From an uncultured Pelagibacteraceae bacterium (GTDB taxonomy: Bacteria > Pseudomonadota > Alphaproteobacteria > Pelagibacterales > Pelagibacteraceae): 64,000 bases of DNA. Under the pieces are notes generated by a model that saw nothing but the letters and a program-made list of their open reading frames with translations, ran no database searches and was not told the DNA's origin. This document shows, piece after piece, positions 24,674 to 33,977 of this stretch (position 1 is the stretch's first letter; the number at the start of each line of letters is the position of its first letter). Location of the stretch: contig CACGVB010000003.1 of assembly GCA_902576395.1 (NCBI GenBank), positions 1-64,000 on the forward strand, read 5' to 3'. The position numbers and the translations under genes are program-made.

Positions 24674-26254
24674 TTGAAATTTGATTATTTAATAATTGGA
24701 GCAGGTACAGCAGGATGTGTTCTCGCTAATAGACTAACTGAACAAAGTAAAAATAAGGTTGCAATTTTTGAAGCTGGTAAAGATAGTGATATATGGAAAG
24801 TAAACATGCCCCTTGCAATACTATATGCAATGCATGACCCAAAATATAATTATAAATATTATTCTGAACCTGAGCCACACTTAAACAATAGAAAATTATT
24901 TTGTCCTAGGGGAAAGATGATTGGTGGTTGTTCCGCGCATAATGGAATGGTTTATGTCAGAGGAAATAAAAATGATTATGAGAGATGGGCTTCATTTGGG
25001 TTAAAAAATTGGTCTTACGAAAATGTTTTACCTTTTTTTAAAAAAATCGAGACATGGTCAGGTGGAGAAAATAATTATAGAGGTGGAAAAGGTATATTGC
25101 CTGTAAATCAATCAAATAACAAAAATCCCCTTTTTAAAGCTTTTTTGGACTCGGCGAAAGAGGCAGGACATAAAATAAATAGTGATATGAATGGAGAAGA
25201 CCAAGAAGGCTTTGGAATGTACGATGTTACTATTCATAAAGGACAGAGAGCAAGTGCTTCAAAATACTATTTAAAACCAGCTAAAAGCAGGGAAAATTTA
25301 AAAGTATTTACTGAGTCATTTGTAGAAAAGATTATTTTTGATGGCAAAAAAGCTATTGGAATTAAAGTTAAAATAAAAAATGAAACGAAGACTATTTACG
25401 CAAATAAAGAAATTATTTTAAGTGGTGGATCAATTAATTCTCCACAATTATTAATGTTATCAGGTGTTGGTCCAAGCAATCATCTTAAAGAAAAAGGAAT
25501 TGAGGTTATTCATGACTCAAAAGGTGTTGGAAAAAATTTACAAGATCATTTAGAAACCTATATTCAACAAGAATGTAAAACTCCAGATACATTATATTCA
25601 TATGTAAATAAATTTAATATGGTAAAGGTGGGTATCCAGTGGTTCTTAAACAAAAGTGGGCCCTGCTCTACCTCGTTTTTAGAAGCTGGTGGATTCTGTA
25701 AATCATCTCCAGATAAAAAATATCCAAATATACAATTTCATTTTTTCCCAGCATTTGTAATAGACCATGGTTTAGTAGATCCTGATAGACACGGATACCA
25801 ATTACATGCAAGTTTAAACCAACCTAAAAGTAGAGGGGAAATTACTTTGAAAAGTTCAAACCCTTATGATTATCCAAAAATACAATTTAATTATTTAGAG
25901 GATGATTATGATCTTAAAGAAACAATAAAATGTGTTCGAGTAGCAAGAAAAATTTTATGTCAAAACTCTATGAAACCTTTTGCTGGTAAAGAAATTGGGC
26001 CAGGTGATAATGCAAATTCAGATGAGGAAATTGAAGAATATGTAAGATCAAAAGCAGAAACAGCATATCACCCATCATGTACTTTAAAGATGGGTATAGA
26101 TGATATGGCAGTGGTAGATGAAAAATTAAAAATTCGTGGTCTTCAGAATATAAGGGTAGCCGATGCATCTGTGATGCCAGAAATTACAAGTGGAAATCTA
26201 AATGCACCAACATTAATGATAGGTGAGAGAGCTGCTGACTTTATTTTGAATTAA
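24674..26254 (+). CDS. GMC family oxidoreductase (choline dehydrogenase-like)
   Basis: A 526-residue FAD enzyme with N-terminal dinucleotide-binding LIIGAGTAGCVLANRL, the GMC signatures around RGKMIGGCSAHNGMVYVRG and SGGSINSPQLLMLSGVG, and the C-terminal active-site region YHPSCTLKMG...LNAPTLMIGERAAD. Length and motifs match the alcohol/choline dehydrogenase (BetA-like) branch, which oxidises choline or other primary alcohols to aldehydes. Translation starts at TTG five bases after the upstream stop; no nearer ATG keeps the FAD motif. Choline is attractive given the betaine context and the aldehyde dehydrogenase at 32493, but other alcohols cannot be excluded. Confidence 0.9.
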   Translation: MKFDYLIIGAGTAGCVLANRLTEQSKNKVAIFEAGKDSDIWKVNMPLAILYAMHDPKYNYKYYSEPEPHLNNRKLFCPRGKMIGGCSAHNGMVYVRGNKNDYERWASFGLKNWSYENVLPFFKKIETWSGGENNYRGGKGILPVNQSNNKNPLFKAFLDSAKEAGHKINSDMNGEDQEGFGMYDVTIHKGQRASASKYYLKPAKSRENLKVFTESFVEKIIFDGKKAIGIKVKIKNETKTIYANKEIILSGGSINSPQLLMLSGVGPSNHLKEKGIEVIHDSKGVGKNLQDHLETYIQQECKTPDTLYSYVNKFNMVKVGIQWFLNKSGPCSTSFLEAGGFCKSSPDKKYPNIQFHFFPAFVIDHGLVDPDRHGYQLHASLNQPKSRGEITLKSSNPYDYPKIQFNYLEDDYDLKETIKCVRVARKILCQNSMKPFAGKEIGPGDNANSDEEIEEYVRSKAETAYHPSCTLKMGIDDMAVVDEKLKIRGLQNIRVADASVMPEITSGNLNAPTLMIGERAADFILN

Positions 26255-26257
26255 CAT

Positions 26258-27205
26258 ATGGAAGCAAATAATAATACTAAAGGCATCCTATTTATTATGA
26301 TAGGGATGGCTTTTTTTTCAATTCAAGACTCTCTTATAAAATATATATTTGAAGAAATTGCTTTGTTTGAGTTATATCTTGGTAGAACTATTGTTCAAGC
26401 TACAGTTCTTATATCTATATTCTTAATAACAAAGAAAAAATTTACATTAAAAACACATTATCCTTTATTAACTTTATTAAGAGTAATTTGTTTTTTCTTT
26501 GGTTTTAGTTTCTTTTACATTTCACTTACATTTATGTCTTTAGCTATGGTCAGCGCATTATTCTTTTCATGTCCTTTTTTCATGTCAATATTTGCTAAAG
26601 TATTTTTAAAAGAAAAAATTGGAATTAGAAGATGGAGTGCAATAACCGTTGGATTTATTGGCGTTTTAGTAGTATTAAATCCAACTTTAGAGGACTTTAA
26701 CTTTTTTAAATTGGCACCAGTTGCATGCTCACTTTGTTATGCATGCTCTATGACAATTACAAAATATACATCTGAAAAAGATAATATTTATACTCAGTTA
26801 ACTTTACTTTATATTTTTGCAGTAATTGCGAGTGTTATAATATTTTTAGTAAGTGGTGATGGTAAGTTTAATAATTTTTCTGATCCTACAATGCAGTTTA
26901 TTTTTAGAGAATGGTTTGTAAATCCATCTGTTTCTTGGCCTTACGTTTTTGTAATGGGTATTGTTGCATCAATATCCTTTTTTTGTGTTTTTACAGCATA
27001 TAGTATTGCTTCCCCGTCTGTGGTGTCTCTGTTTGAATATTCGTATATAGTTTTTGCAATGGCAGCAGGTTATATATTATTTGAAACTATACCAGTACCT
27101 AGAACTTTTCTTGGAGCCGCAATTATTATTGGTGCGGGTGTATATATTTATTTTAGAGAAAAAGTTCGAGGCCAAATGATTGCATCTGATACACCTAATA
27201 GATGA
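26258..27205 (+). CDS. EamA/DMT family transporter
   Basis: A 315-residue membrane protein with about ten transmembrane helices in two EamA repeats. The first repeat ends in LKEKIGIRRWSAITVGFIGVLVVLNP. A loop of about 25 residues separates helices in the second half (GKFNNFSDPTMQFIFREW). It starts four bases after the GMC oxidoreductase stop, and its stop overlaps the next ATG by four bases (ATGA), so it is within the same operon. Export of an intermediate or product of the preceding oxidative enzymes is plausible. Confidence 0.85.
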   Translation: MEANNNTKGILFIMIGMAFFSIQDSLIKYIFEEIALFELYLGRTIVQATVLISIFLITKKKFTLKTHYPLLTLLRVICFFFGFSFFYISLTFMSLAMVSALFFSCPFFMSIFAKVFLKEKIGIRRWSAITVGFIGVLVVLNPTLEDFNFFKLAPVACSLCYACSMTITKYTSEKDNIYTQLTLLYIFAVIASVIIFLVSGDGKFNNFSDPTMQFIFREWFVNPSVSWPYVFVMGIVASISFFCVFTAYSIASPSVVSLFEYSYIVFAMAAGYILFETIPVPRTFLGAAIIIGAGVYIYFREKVRGQMIASDTPNR

Positions 27206-28173
27206 TAAAAAAAAACTATATTCCAACAATAAATATTTCTTCTCTTCTTGAAAAAAGTTTTGATACAAAACCTACACTTAAAATAGTTAAAGAAATTGAG
27301 AAAGCTTGTTTAGATTTTGGTTTTTTTCAAATTACAGGTCATGGTATAAAATTAAAAAATATAAATAAAATTTGCAAGGTCGGGGAAAATTTTTTCAAAT
27401 TAAATATAAAAAATAAACTTAAATTAGCTCCAAAAAAATGGAATAAAAAAAATAAAAATGTTTATAGAGGTTACTTTCCTAATGACGTAAATGGTAAAGA
27501 AGGATTAGACTTAGGGGATTTAAAAGTAACTAATAAATATTCTAAAAGAATAAAAAATCAGTACATAGAATATTTAAATATTAAGCAGTCATTTACCACA
27601 AATAATATTTCTAAATTATCTGATTATTATGAAGATATATTTAACTTAAGTGAAATTCTTTTTAAAAGTATTATTAAAATCTATAATAAAGATACTGATA
27701 TATCAAAAAAAGCATTTTCAAGATTAAAAACTTTAAGCACATTACGTTTTAATTATTACCCTAATCAATCAAAGCCTGTTGAAATTTCTAAGCAAGATGG
27801 AGTTGCTCTTGGATGTGAAACACATGTAGATAGTGGTATTTTCACAGTACTTTACCAAAACAAAAAGGGTGGTTTACAAGTACAAAACCGTAAAACAAAA
27901 AAATGGCATGATGTTCCCTTTAATAAAAATGCTTTAGTTGTAAATACTGGAAGAGCGCTTGAATATTTAAGTAAGGGAAGATTTAAAGCAACTAATCATA
28001 GAGTATTATGGAACAAGCAAAAAAGGCTTTCAGTTCCTTTCTTTTTTGAACCCTCATATGACTTTAAAATGAATCTTTCATTTCTTAATGATAAGAAATT
28101 AGCAAAAAGTGGTATCAGATATGATAAATTTCTTAATAAATCACTTAAAAAATTCGTTGAATATCAAAGGTAA
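27202..28173 (+). CDS. Isopenicillin N synthase-like Fe(II)/2-oxoglutarate oxygenase
   Basis: A 323-residue oxygenase of the 2OG-Fe(II)/IPNS type. The N-terminal region resembles the DIOX_N domain (IPTINISSLL, then GFFQITGHGI). The catalytic core has His208-x-Asp210 (CETHVDSG), distal His266 (KATNHRVLW) and the Arg275-x-Ser277 pair (KRLSVPFF) that binds 2-oxoglutarate. Bacterial relatives include ethylene-forming and gibberellin-like oxygenases and many uncharacterised proteins. It is translationally coupled to the EamA exporter by an ATGA overlap and is the last gene before a 100-base gap. Lysine and asparagine are abundant compared with the other oxygenases here. Substrate unknown. Confidence 0.87.
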   Translation: MIKKNYIPTINISSLLEKSFDTKPTLKIVKEIEKACLDFGFFQITGHGIKLKNINKICKVGENFFKLNIKNKLKLAPKKWNKKNKNVYRGYFPNDVNGKEGLDLGDLKVTNKYSKRIKNQYIEYLNIKQSFTTNNISKLSDYYEDIFNLSEILFKSIIKIYNKDTDISKKAFSRLKTLSTLRFNYYPNQSKPVEISKQDGVALGCETHVDSGIFTVLYQNKKGGLQVQNRKTKKWHDVPFNKNALVVNTGRALEYLSKGRFKATNHRVLWNKQKRLSVPFFFEPSYDFKMNLSFLNDKKLAKSGIRYDKFLNKSLKKFVEYQR

Positions 28174-28185
28174 GAATAATAATAT
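28157..28185 (+). promoter_or_regulatory. Possible promoter before the LLM/ThDP operon
   Basis: TTGAAT at 28157-28162 (inside the end of the upstream gene) and TAATAT at 28180-28185 are 17 bases apart, each with four of six consensus matches. Initiation here would give a leader of about 80 bases before the ATG at 28274. This is the only gap of about 100 bases in the plus-strand run from 21763 to 34835, which supports a new transcription unit. No known riboswitch pattern was recognised in the leader. Confidence 0.3.
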
Positions 28186-28273
28186 TATTTCATAAAGCGA
28201 TACATAACTCGTCGTAAAATCATATACGAAAGTGGGATCGGTCGTCTTTAAATTAATTTTTAAAGGAGGCTTA

Positions 28274-29443
28274 ATGAAGTTTGGTTATTTTTGTAATACT
28301 ACAAATTGGACACACAAACCGTATCATAAATTATTAGATGAAACTAAACAGATCACCGAATATTGTGATCAAAACAGTTGGAATTCAATTTGGTTTACTG
28401 AACACCATTTTAACCATGAAGGAATGGAGACATGTACTAATCCCTTAATGCTAGGAGCAGATGCTGCAGCAAGAACAAAAAATATAAGAATAGGACAAGC
28501 AGCAAATGTAATAACTTTCCATAACCCAATAAGATTAGCAGAAGATATTGCTACTCTTGATCAACTTTCGAAAGGTAGAGTAGAAGTTGGTGTTGCAAGA
28601 GGAGTTTATGGTAGAGAGGCAATTAATTTAAACAAAGAGGCAGATTTAAAAGATCAACCAAAAAATTTTAGATTATTTGCTGAAACATTAGAAATTTTAA
28701 AAAAAGCATGGACAGAGAAATTTTTTAATCATGATGGAGAATTTTATACCTACCCATCACCAAATTATGTTTGGCAGCATGACATGAGCCCGCCAAGTGA
28801 AGAATTTATGAATATGAACGATAACACTATGAAAAAAATTAGTGTTCTTCCAAAACCTTATCAAAATCCTCACCCTCCAATTCATCAAGTTGTTGATGGC
28901 ATAAGATCTATTGAGTGGGCTGCAGAAAATAATATAAATGTAATTATGTGGATACCTACAGTTAAAGCATTGAAAATAAGATTTGAAGCTTACAAAAATA
29001 AAAGATCTGAAGTTACTAAAAAAAATGTCCCTTTAGGTGAAGGAGTTACTCTCGTCAGAGATATGTTTGTCGCTGACACTATGGAGGAGGCCAAAGAAAA
29101 AGCAGGCCAACATATGGTAAATTATATGAAATGGGTTTGTCATTGGAGAGGTCTTGGTAATCACATGGATCCTGGTGAAGAACTTCCAGAAACAAAGGGT
29201 AAATTAGATCTTCTTAATTATGAGTTTTTACATAAGAGAAATATGTTGTTTGGTACTCCTGAATATGTAACAGATAAGATTAAAGAACTACAATCAGAAC
29301 TTAATCTTCAAAATCTTCAAGTCTGGTCTAACTTTCCAGGCGTGAAACATGAAGATTGTATGAAAAGTATTAAACTATTCACTGAAAAAGTAATGCCTAA
29401 CTTTAAAGATGATCTAGATACTGAAGTTAAAAAAGTATCGTGA
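28274..29443 (+). CDS. LLM class flavin-dependent oxidoreductase (copy B)
   Basis: A 389-residue luciferase-like monooxygenase with SIWFTEHHFNHEGM, IRIGQAANVITFHNPIRLAE and GRVEVGVARGVYG, the FMN-binding barrel of the family. I start it at the ATG at 28274 because AGGAGG at 28264-28269 lies just upstream and the protein then begins MKFGYFCNT, as family members do. An in-frame GTG at 28232 would add 14 unlikely residues. It leads an operon with a ThDP enzyme, DUF1185 protein, alpha/beta hydrolase, aldehyde dehydrogenase and exporter. Oxidative attack on a small organic substrate is the likely first step. Confidence 0.9.
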   Translation: MKFGYFCNTTNWTHKPYHKLLDETKQITEYCDQNSWNSIWFTEHHFNHEGMETCTNPLMLGADAAARTKNIRIGQAANVITFHNPIRLAEDIATLDQLSKGRVEVGVARGVYGREAINLNKEADLKDQPKNFRLFAETLEILKKAWTEKFFNHDGEFYTYPSPNYVWQHDMSPPSEEFMNMNDNTMKKISVLPKPYQNPHPPIHQVVDGIRSIEWAAENNINVIMWIPTVKALKIRFEAYKNKRSEVTKKNVPLGEGVTLVRDMFVADTMEEAKEKAGQHMVNYMKWVCHWRGLGNHMDPGEELPETKGKLDLLNYEFLHKRNMLFGTPEYVTDKIKELQSELNLQNLQVWSNFPGVKHEDCMKSIKLFTEKVMPNFKDDLDTEVKKVS

Positions 29444-31140
29444 TTAAGACCAAGAATACCTTGACCGGTGGTCAAGCGGCAGTGAAATCATTAAAAAAAG
29501 AAAAAGTTAAACACGTCTTTGGTCTAATTGGCTCAGCAACCATGGAAATGTTTGATGCGTTATATCATGAAAAAAAAATTAAATTTATAGGTGTAAGAGA
29601 CGAAAGAACTGGAACGCATATGGCGGATGGATATGCAAGAGCTTCTAATCAACCAGGTGTAATAATTGCAGGTCAAAACGGCCCAGGAGCAACTAATCTC
29701 GTTACAGGCATAGCGCAAGCAAAAGCAGCATTTTCTCCTGTGGTATCTATTGCAGGTTTATATTCTACTAAAGATAAGATGGAGGACGCCTTTCAAGGAC
29801 TTGATCAACAATCACTTTTTGATCCTATAACAAAAAAAACATGGACAGTAAAAAAGGCAAGTCATATACCAACGGCCTTTAGAGATGCTTTTAATCTTGC
29901 AATGTCACCACGCAGAGGGCCAGTTTGTATTAACCTTCCAAGAAATGTTCTTTCTGATACTTCAAAGTTTAAGATTAATGAAAATAAAAAATCTTATAAA
30001 GCTGAAAGTGACTTAAAAAGTAAAAAGAATTCAATTGATAGAACTATAAAACTTATTCTTAACTCAAAAAAAACAGTAATTGTTGCTGGAGGAGGAATAA
30101 AATATAATTCAAAATTTCAGTCTGTAACAAAGCTTGCTGAATTTTTAAATATTCCAATTGTAACTGCAGCAGGACATGGAGACGCAATTCCCTTCAGTCA
30201 TAAGTTAAATGCTGGACAAATGGGACCTAGAGGAAATATTGTTGCATCAAGATTAGTCAAAGAAGCAGAGCTAATTATTGCAATTGGTACAAGACTTGGT
30301 TTCAATTCCACTTTCTATTCGTATGACAATATAAATAAAAACGCCAAAATTATACAAATTGAGTTAGAAAAAACAATGATAGGAAGATACTTTCCAGTTA
30401 ATGTAGGTATTCATGGTGATGCTGCACTTGTGACAAATCAAATTTTAGCTGAATTAAGAAAACAAAAGAAAATTTACAATTACAAAGAATGGACAAATAG
30501 CTTTTTATTAGAGAGATCAAAATTTCTTAAAGATAGAGATAATATAAAGTCAAAAAATTTTCCAATCCAACCGAATGGCCTATTCAGGGAATTAAGAAAA
30601 GTACTACCAAAAAATACTGCAATAACACTTGATGCAGGAACACTTTGTCTTCAAGCAACAGATGCTTTAGAATATTACAAACCTCCTTCCCTTTTCACGC
30701 CCCTTGATTTTGGTTTGGTAGGCTTCTCATTTGCATGTGGTCTGGGAATAAAGGTTGCAAAACCTAATAAAACTGTTGTTAGTTTAATGGGTGATGGTGG
30801 ATTTGGAATGACTATTTCTGAATTAAGTACAGCTGTAGAGCATGGCATTAACACAATTACAATTGTAATGAATAATAAGAGTTGGGGAGCAGAAAAAGCT
30901 TATCAAAAAGATTTCTATGGTGAAAGATATTTAGGAGCTGATATTCAAAGTCCTCCTTTTGATGAAGTTGCGAAACTATACGGTGCTAAAGGAATTAAAG
31001 TTAAAAAATTATCAGAAGTTAATGAGGCAGTAAAAAGTGCATTAAAAGTAAATAAACCAGTTGTTATAGATGTTGATGTAGATCCAAAAGCGTTATACAG
31101 TTTTAGGAGAGATAGCTTTACACATAGAACAAGAAAATGA
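29440..31140 (+). CDS. Thiamine diphosphate-dependent enzyme, sulfoacetaldehyde acetyltransferase/acetolactate synthase-like
   Basis: A 566-residue ThDP enzyme with the three expected domains. The N-terminal PYR domain has the activating Glu in VRDERTGTHMADGYAR and QNGPGATNLVTG. A central domain follows, then a C-terminal PP domain with cofactor motif MGDGGFGMTISELSTAVEHG ending in NNKSWGAEK. GSATMEMFD, FQGLDQQSLFDPITK and SWGAEKAYQKDFY recall Xsc more than acetolactate synthase, so a desulfonating or related C2-transfer reaction is possible. No phosphotransacetylase or sulfite exporter accompanies it. The start is GTG, overlapping the upstream stop by four bases. Exact reaction unproven. Confidence 0.82.
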   Translation: MIKTKNTLTGGQAAVKSLKKEKVKHVFGLIGSATMEMFDALYHEKKIKFIGVRDERTGTHMADGYARASNQPGVIIAGQNGPGATNLVTGIAQAKAAFSPVVSIAGLYSTKDKMEDAFQGLDQQSLFDPITKKTWTVKKASHIPTAFRDAFNLAMSPRRGPVCINLPRNVLSDTSKFKINENKKSYKAESDLKSKKNSIDRTIKLILNSKKTVIVAGGGIKYNSKFQSVTKLAEFLNIPIVTAAGHGDAIPFSHKLNAGQMGPRGNIVASRLVKEAELIIAIGTRLGFNSTFYSYDNINKNAKIIQIELEKTMIGRYFPVNVGIHGDAALVTNQILAELRKQKKIYNYKEWTNSFLLERSKFLKDRDNIKSKNFPIQPNGLFRELRKVLPKNTAITLDAGTLCLQATDALEYYKPPSLFTPLDFGLVGFSFACGLGIKVAKPNKTVVSLMGDGGFGMTISELSTAVEHGINTITIVMNNKSWGAEKAYQKDFYGERYLGADIQSPPFDEVAKLYGAKGIKVKKLSEVNEAVKSALKVNKPVVIDVDVDPKALYSFRRDSFTHRTRK

Positions 31141-31724
31141 AATTAGAATTACGTAAGTTCACTAAATTTGTAGATAAGACTTTTATTGAAGGTGGAAAAG
31201 AAGCTAAAGAACCTGTTTTGATGGTTTCTGTTGCTGCAGTTTTTAAAAATCCTTGGGATGGAAAAGGTTTTGTAGAAGACTTAAAACCCATTATTTTAGA
31301 TCTAGCTCCTAAGCTCGGAGATTTATTAGTTCCTGAACTTATAAAAGAAATAGGCTCTCCTGATAAAATATTAGCGTATGGGAAAGCAGGTGTGGTTGGA
31401 CTGAATGGAGAAATAGAACATGCATCAGCATTTATTCATACATTGAGATTTGGTAATAAGTTCAGAGATGCTGTTGGGGGAACTTCTTATTTAAGTTTTA
31501 CAAACACAAGAGGTCCGGCTGGATCAAAAATATCTATTCCAATGATGCACAAAACAGACTCTGGTTTAAGACCATATTATCTTACACATGAGTTTACAAT
31601 CCATGATGCTCCATTTGATGATGAAATTGTTATTGCAATTAGTGGTGCTTCGACAGGTAGAGCTCATGCAAGAACAGGTGATAGGTACCAAGATATGAAG
31701 GAGATGGGCATTGAACCAAAATAA
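31137..31724 (+). CDS. DUF1185 (amino acid synthesis family) protein
   Basis: A 195-residue protein with the features of Pfam AA_synth/DUF1185: AVFKNPWDGKGFVEDL, YGKAGVVGLNGEIEHASAFIHTLRFG and the C-terminal ISGASTGRAHARTGDR. The family name is historical and its biochemical role is not established as far as I know. It overlaps the ThDP enzyme gene by four bases (ATGA) and is followed after two bases by an alpha/beta hydrolase, so it belongs to the same pathway. No membrane segment or signal peptide is visible. Confidence 0.82.
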   Translation: MKLELRKFTKFVDKTFIEGGKEAKEPVLMVSVAAVFKNPWDGKGFVEDLKPIILDLAPKLGDLLVPELIKEIGSPDKILAYGKAGVVGLNGEIEHASAFIHTLRFGNKFRDAVGGTSYLSFTNTRGPAGSKISIPMMHKTDSGLRPYYLTHEFTIHDAPFDDEIVIAISGASTGRAHARTGDRYQDMKEMGIEPK

Positions 31725-31726
31725 TA

Positions 31727-32500
31727 ATGATCAATGCAACAGACTCTAAAGGTACATTCTATAAACTAAATCAAAAAGAAGGAATTCCAATAGTATTTAT
31801 TCATGGTGTGGGTCTTGATCATAATATATGGGATCCACAAATTAATGAATTTGACAATACAGTTTTAATTTATGATATCCTTGGACACGGTAGAACACCT
31901 TTAAATAAAGAAAAAATAAGTTTTGATGATTTTTCAGATCAAATTATTAATCTTATTGATGAATTAAAATTTAGTAAAATTCACCTTATTGGATTTTCAA
32001 TAGGCTCTTTGATTGCAAGGAACTTTGCAACGAGATTTAGTGAAAGATTGAAATCCCTAACATTGTTGTGCTCAATATTTAATAGATCTGATAATGAACA
32101 GAAGATAGTAAATGAAAGGTTTGAACAGACAAAAAAAGATAAAAAACTGACAAAAGACGCACTCAATAGATGGTTTAATAAGGATTTTATTGAGAAAAAT
32201 CCTCTAATTTCAGATAAAATTTTCTCAATTCTTAACAATAATAATATGGACAACTTTATTAAAGTTTACTCGTTGTTTGTAAATCACAAAGATAACGAAA
32301 AATTTGAAAATATTAATGTCAAAACACTTGTGATGACTGGAGAAGGTGATGTAGGCTCAACTCCAGAAATGTCTGATAATCTGAGTAAAAAAATTAAAAA
32401 CTCCGAAGTAAAAATAATACCTGTGGGCAAACATCTATGTAGTATTGAATGCTCATATGATGTAAATAGAGCAATTAAAGATCATATACGAAATGTCTGA
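31727..32500 (+). CDS. Alpha/beta hydrolase (copy B)
   Basis: A 257-residue hydrolase with IHGVGLDHNIW, nucleophile elbow GFSIGS (Ser91), acid region TGEGDVGSTP and His in GKHLCSIE. It is paralogous to the hydrolase at 18054: both share the NRWF(x)nFIEKNP helix region and a G(E/D)-x-D-x-G-x-TP acid loop. Both also lie downstream of an LLM oxidoreductase. Its stop overlaps the aldehyde dehydrogenase start by eight bases. It probably hydrolyses an ester, lactone or thioester produced by the preceding enzymes; the substrate is unknown. Confidence 0.87.
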   Translation: MINATDSKGTFYKLNQKEGIPIVFIHGVGLDHNIWDPQINEFDNTVLIYDILGHGRTPLNKEKISFDDFSDQIINLIDELKFSKIHLIGFSIGSLIARNFATRFSERLKSLTLLCSIFNRSDNEQKIVNERFEQTKKDKKLTKDALNRWFNKDFIEKNPLISDKIFSILNNNNMDNFIKVYSLFVNHKDNEKFENINVKTLVMTGEGDVGSTPEMSDNLSKKIKNSEVKIIPVGKHLCSIECSYDVNRAIKDHIRNV

Positions 32501-33974
32501 ATTAAAAAAATATAAAATGTTTATAGGGGGACAATGGGTTGACTCTGATACTAAAAAAACTTTTGAAACTTTAAATCCGGAGGATAATAAACCATGGGCT
32601 ATTGTTCCAGAGGCAAGTGCTTCTGATGTAGATAAAGCAGTTCAAGCAGCTCAAAAAGCCTTTGAAGGAGATTGGCCTAAAATTTTACCGCGTGAAAGAG
32701 CAAAGTTTCTAAGAGCTATTGGAAATAAGCTTAGAGATAACGCAGAATTACTTGGAAAAATTGAAACTATAGATACTGGAAAACTTTATAGAGAAACAAA
32801 TAAACAGGCAAATTATATTGCTGAGTATTACGATTATTATGCTGGTATGGCAGACAAGGTCGAAGGTACAGTTCTACCAATAGATAAACCAAATATTCAA
32901 GCTATAACTTCAAGAATACCTATTGGTGTTATTGCTGCGATTGTTCCATGGAATTCTCAAATGTTTTTAACAGCTACAAAACTTGCGCCAGCTTTAGCAA
33001 TGGGAAACACGGTGGTTATTAAATCCTCAGAACTTGCTCCAGCAGTAATGTTTGAATTTGCAAAACTTATTGAAGAAACTGGTATTCCTAAAGGAGTAGT
33101 TAATGTTATTACAGGATTTGGAGACCCATGTGGAAGAGCTTTAACTACACATAATTTAGTTGAAAAAGTTGCTTTTACAGGAGGACCCGAAACTGCAAGA
33201 CATATTATTAGAAATTCGGCAGAAAATTTATCAGAAGTTAGCTTAGAACTTGGAGGAAAAAGTCCTGTTGCTGTATTTGATGATGCTCATCAAGAAAATG
33301 CAATTAATGGAATTACTGCAGGAATATTTGGTGCTAGCGGACAGAGTTGTATAGCTGGTTCAAGGTTATATCTACAAAAAGGAATTTACGATGAGTTTCT
33401 TGATAAACTCTCAAAAAGAGCTGAAAAAATAAAAATTGGTGCTCCTATGGATCCAGATACAGAAATGGGACCTTTGAGTAATTATAAACAGTTAGAAATT
33501 ATTGAAAAAAACATAAAAAAAACCACAGAACAAGGTGGAAAAATAATATGTGGTGGTGAAAGACATCCATTTTCAAATGAGGGATACTACTTTCCTCCTA
33601 CAATAATTGAGTGTGATAATCATAATCTTCCAACCGCAGAAAATGAGCTTTTTGGGCCAGTTTTATCTGTAATGAAATTTGATACAGAAAAAGAGGTAAT
33701 AGAGAAAATGAACGATAATCAATATGGATTATCTTCTGGAGTGTATACGAGTGACTTCTCTAGAGGCCTAAGAGTTTCTAATGCAATAAGAGCAGGTATA
33801 ACGTTTGTAAATACTTATCGATTGATTTCTCCTTCAGCACCTTTTGGTGGAATTAAAGATAGTGGATATGGAAAGGAAGCGGGAATGGACTCAATAAAGG
33901 ATTATACTAGAGTTAAGACAACTTGGTATTACACATCTGATGAACCAACTTTAGATCCTTTCTCTATAAGATAA
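32493..33974 (+). CDS. NAD-dependent aldehyde dehydrogenase
   Basis: A complete 493-residue aldehyde dehydrogenase. It shows Asn154 (VPWNSQMF), Lys177 (VIKSSE), general base Glu252 (LELGGKSP) and catalytic Cys286 (SGQSCIAGS), with ENELFGPVLSVMKF and PFGGIKDSGYGKE towards the C-terminus. The pattern is close to betaine-aldehyde/aromatic semialdehyde-type enzymes, but specificity cannot be read with certainty. It overlaps the upstream hydrolase gene by eight bases and precedes an exporter gene by three bases. It could finish the operon's pathway, or serve the choline dehydrogenase-like enzyme at 24674. Confidence 0.93.
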   Translation: MSELKKYKMFIGGQWVDSDTKKTFETLNPEDNKPWAIVPEASASDVDKAVQAAQKAFEGDWPKILPRERAKFLRAIGNKLRDNAELLGKIETIDTGKLYRETNKQANYIAEYYDYYAGMADKVEGTVLPIDKPNIQAITSRIPIGVIAAIVPWNSQMFLTATKLAPALAMGNTVVIKSSELAPAVMFEFAKLIEETGIPKGVVNVITGFGDPCGRALTTHNLVEKVAFTGGPETARHIIRNSAENLSEVSLELGGKSPVAVFDDAHQENAINGITAGIFGASGQSCIAGSRLYLQKGIYDEFLDKLSKRAEKIKIGAPMDPDTEMGPLSNYKQLEIIEKNIKKTTEQGGKIICGGERHPFSNEGYYFPPTIIECDNHNLPTAENELFGPVLSVMKFDTEKEVIEKMNDNQYGLSSGVYTSDFSRGLRVSNAIRAGITFVNTYRLISPSAPFGGIKDSGYGKEAGMDSIKDYTRVKTTWYYTSDEPTLDPFSIR

Positions 33975-33977
33975 TTT

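Noticed and set aside
28174-28273. Riboswitch or small RNA in the 100-base leader of the LLM operon.
   Set aside because: Only short, weak complementary segments could be found by eye and no known motif matched. Kept only as a possible promoter and leader.
23835-31140. Complete taurine or sulfonate degradation system (TauD-like plus Xsc-like).
   Set aside because: TauD releases aminoacetaldehyde, not sulfoacetaldehyde, so the two enzymes do not form one path. No TauABC, sulfite exporter or phosphotransacetylase is in the window.
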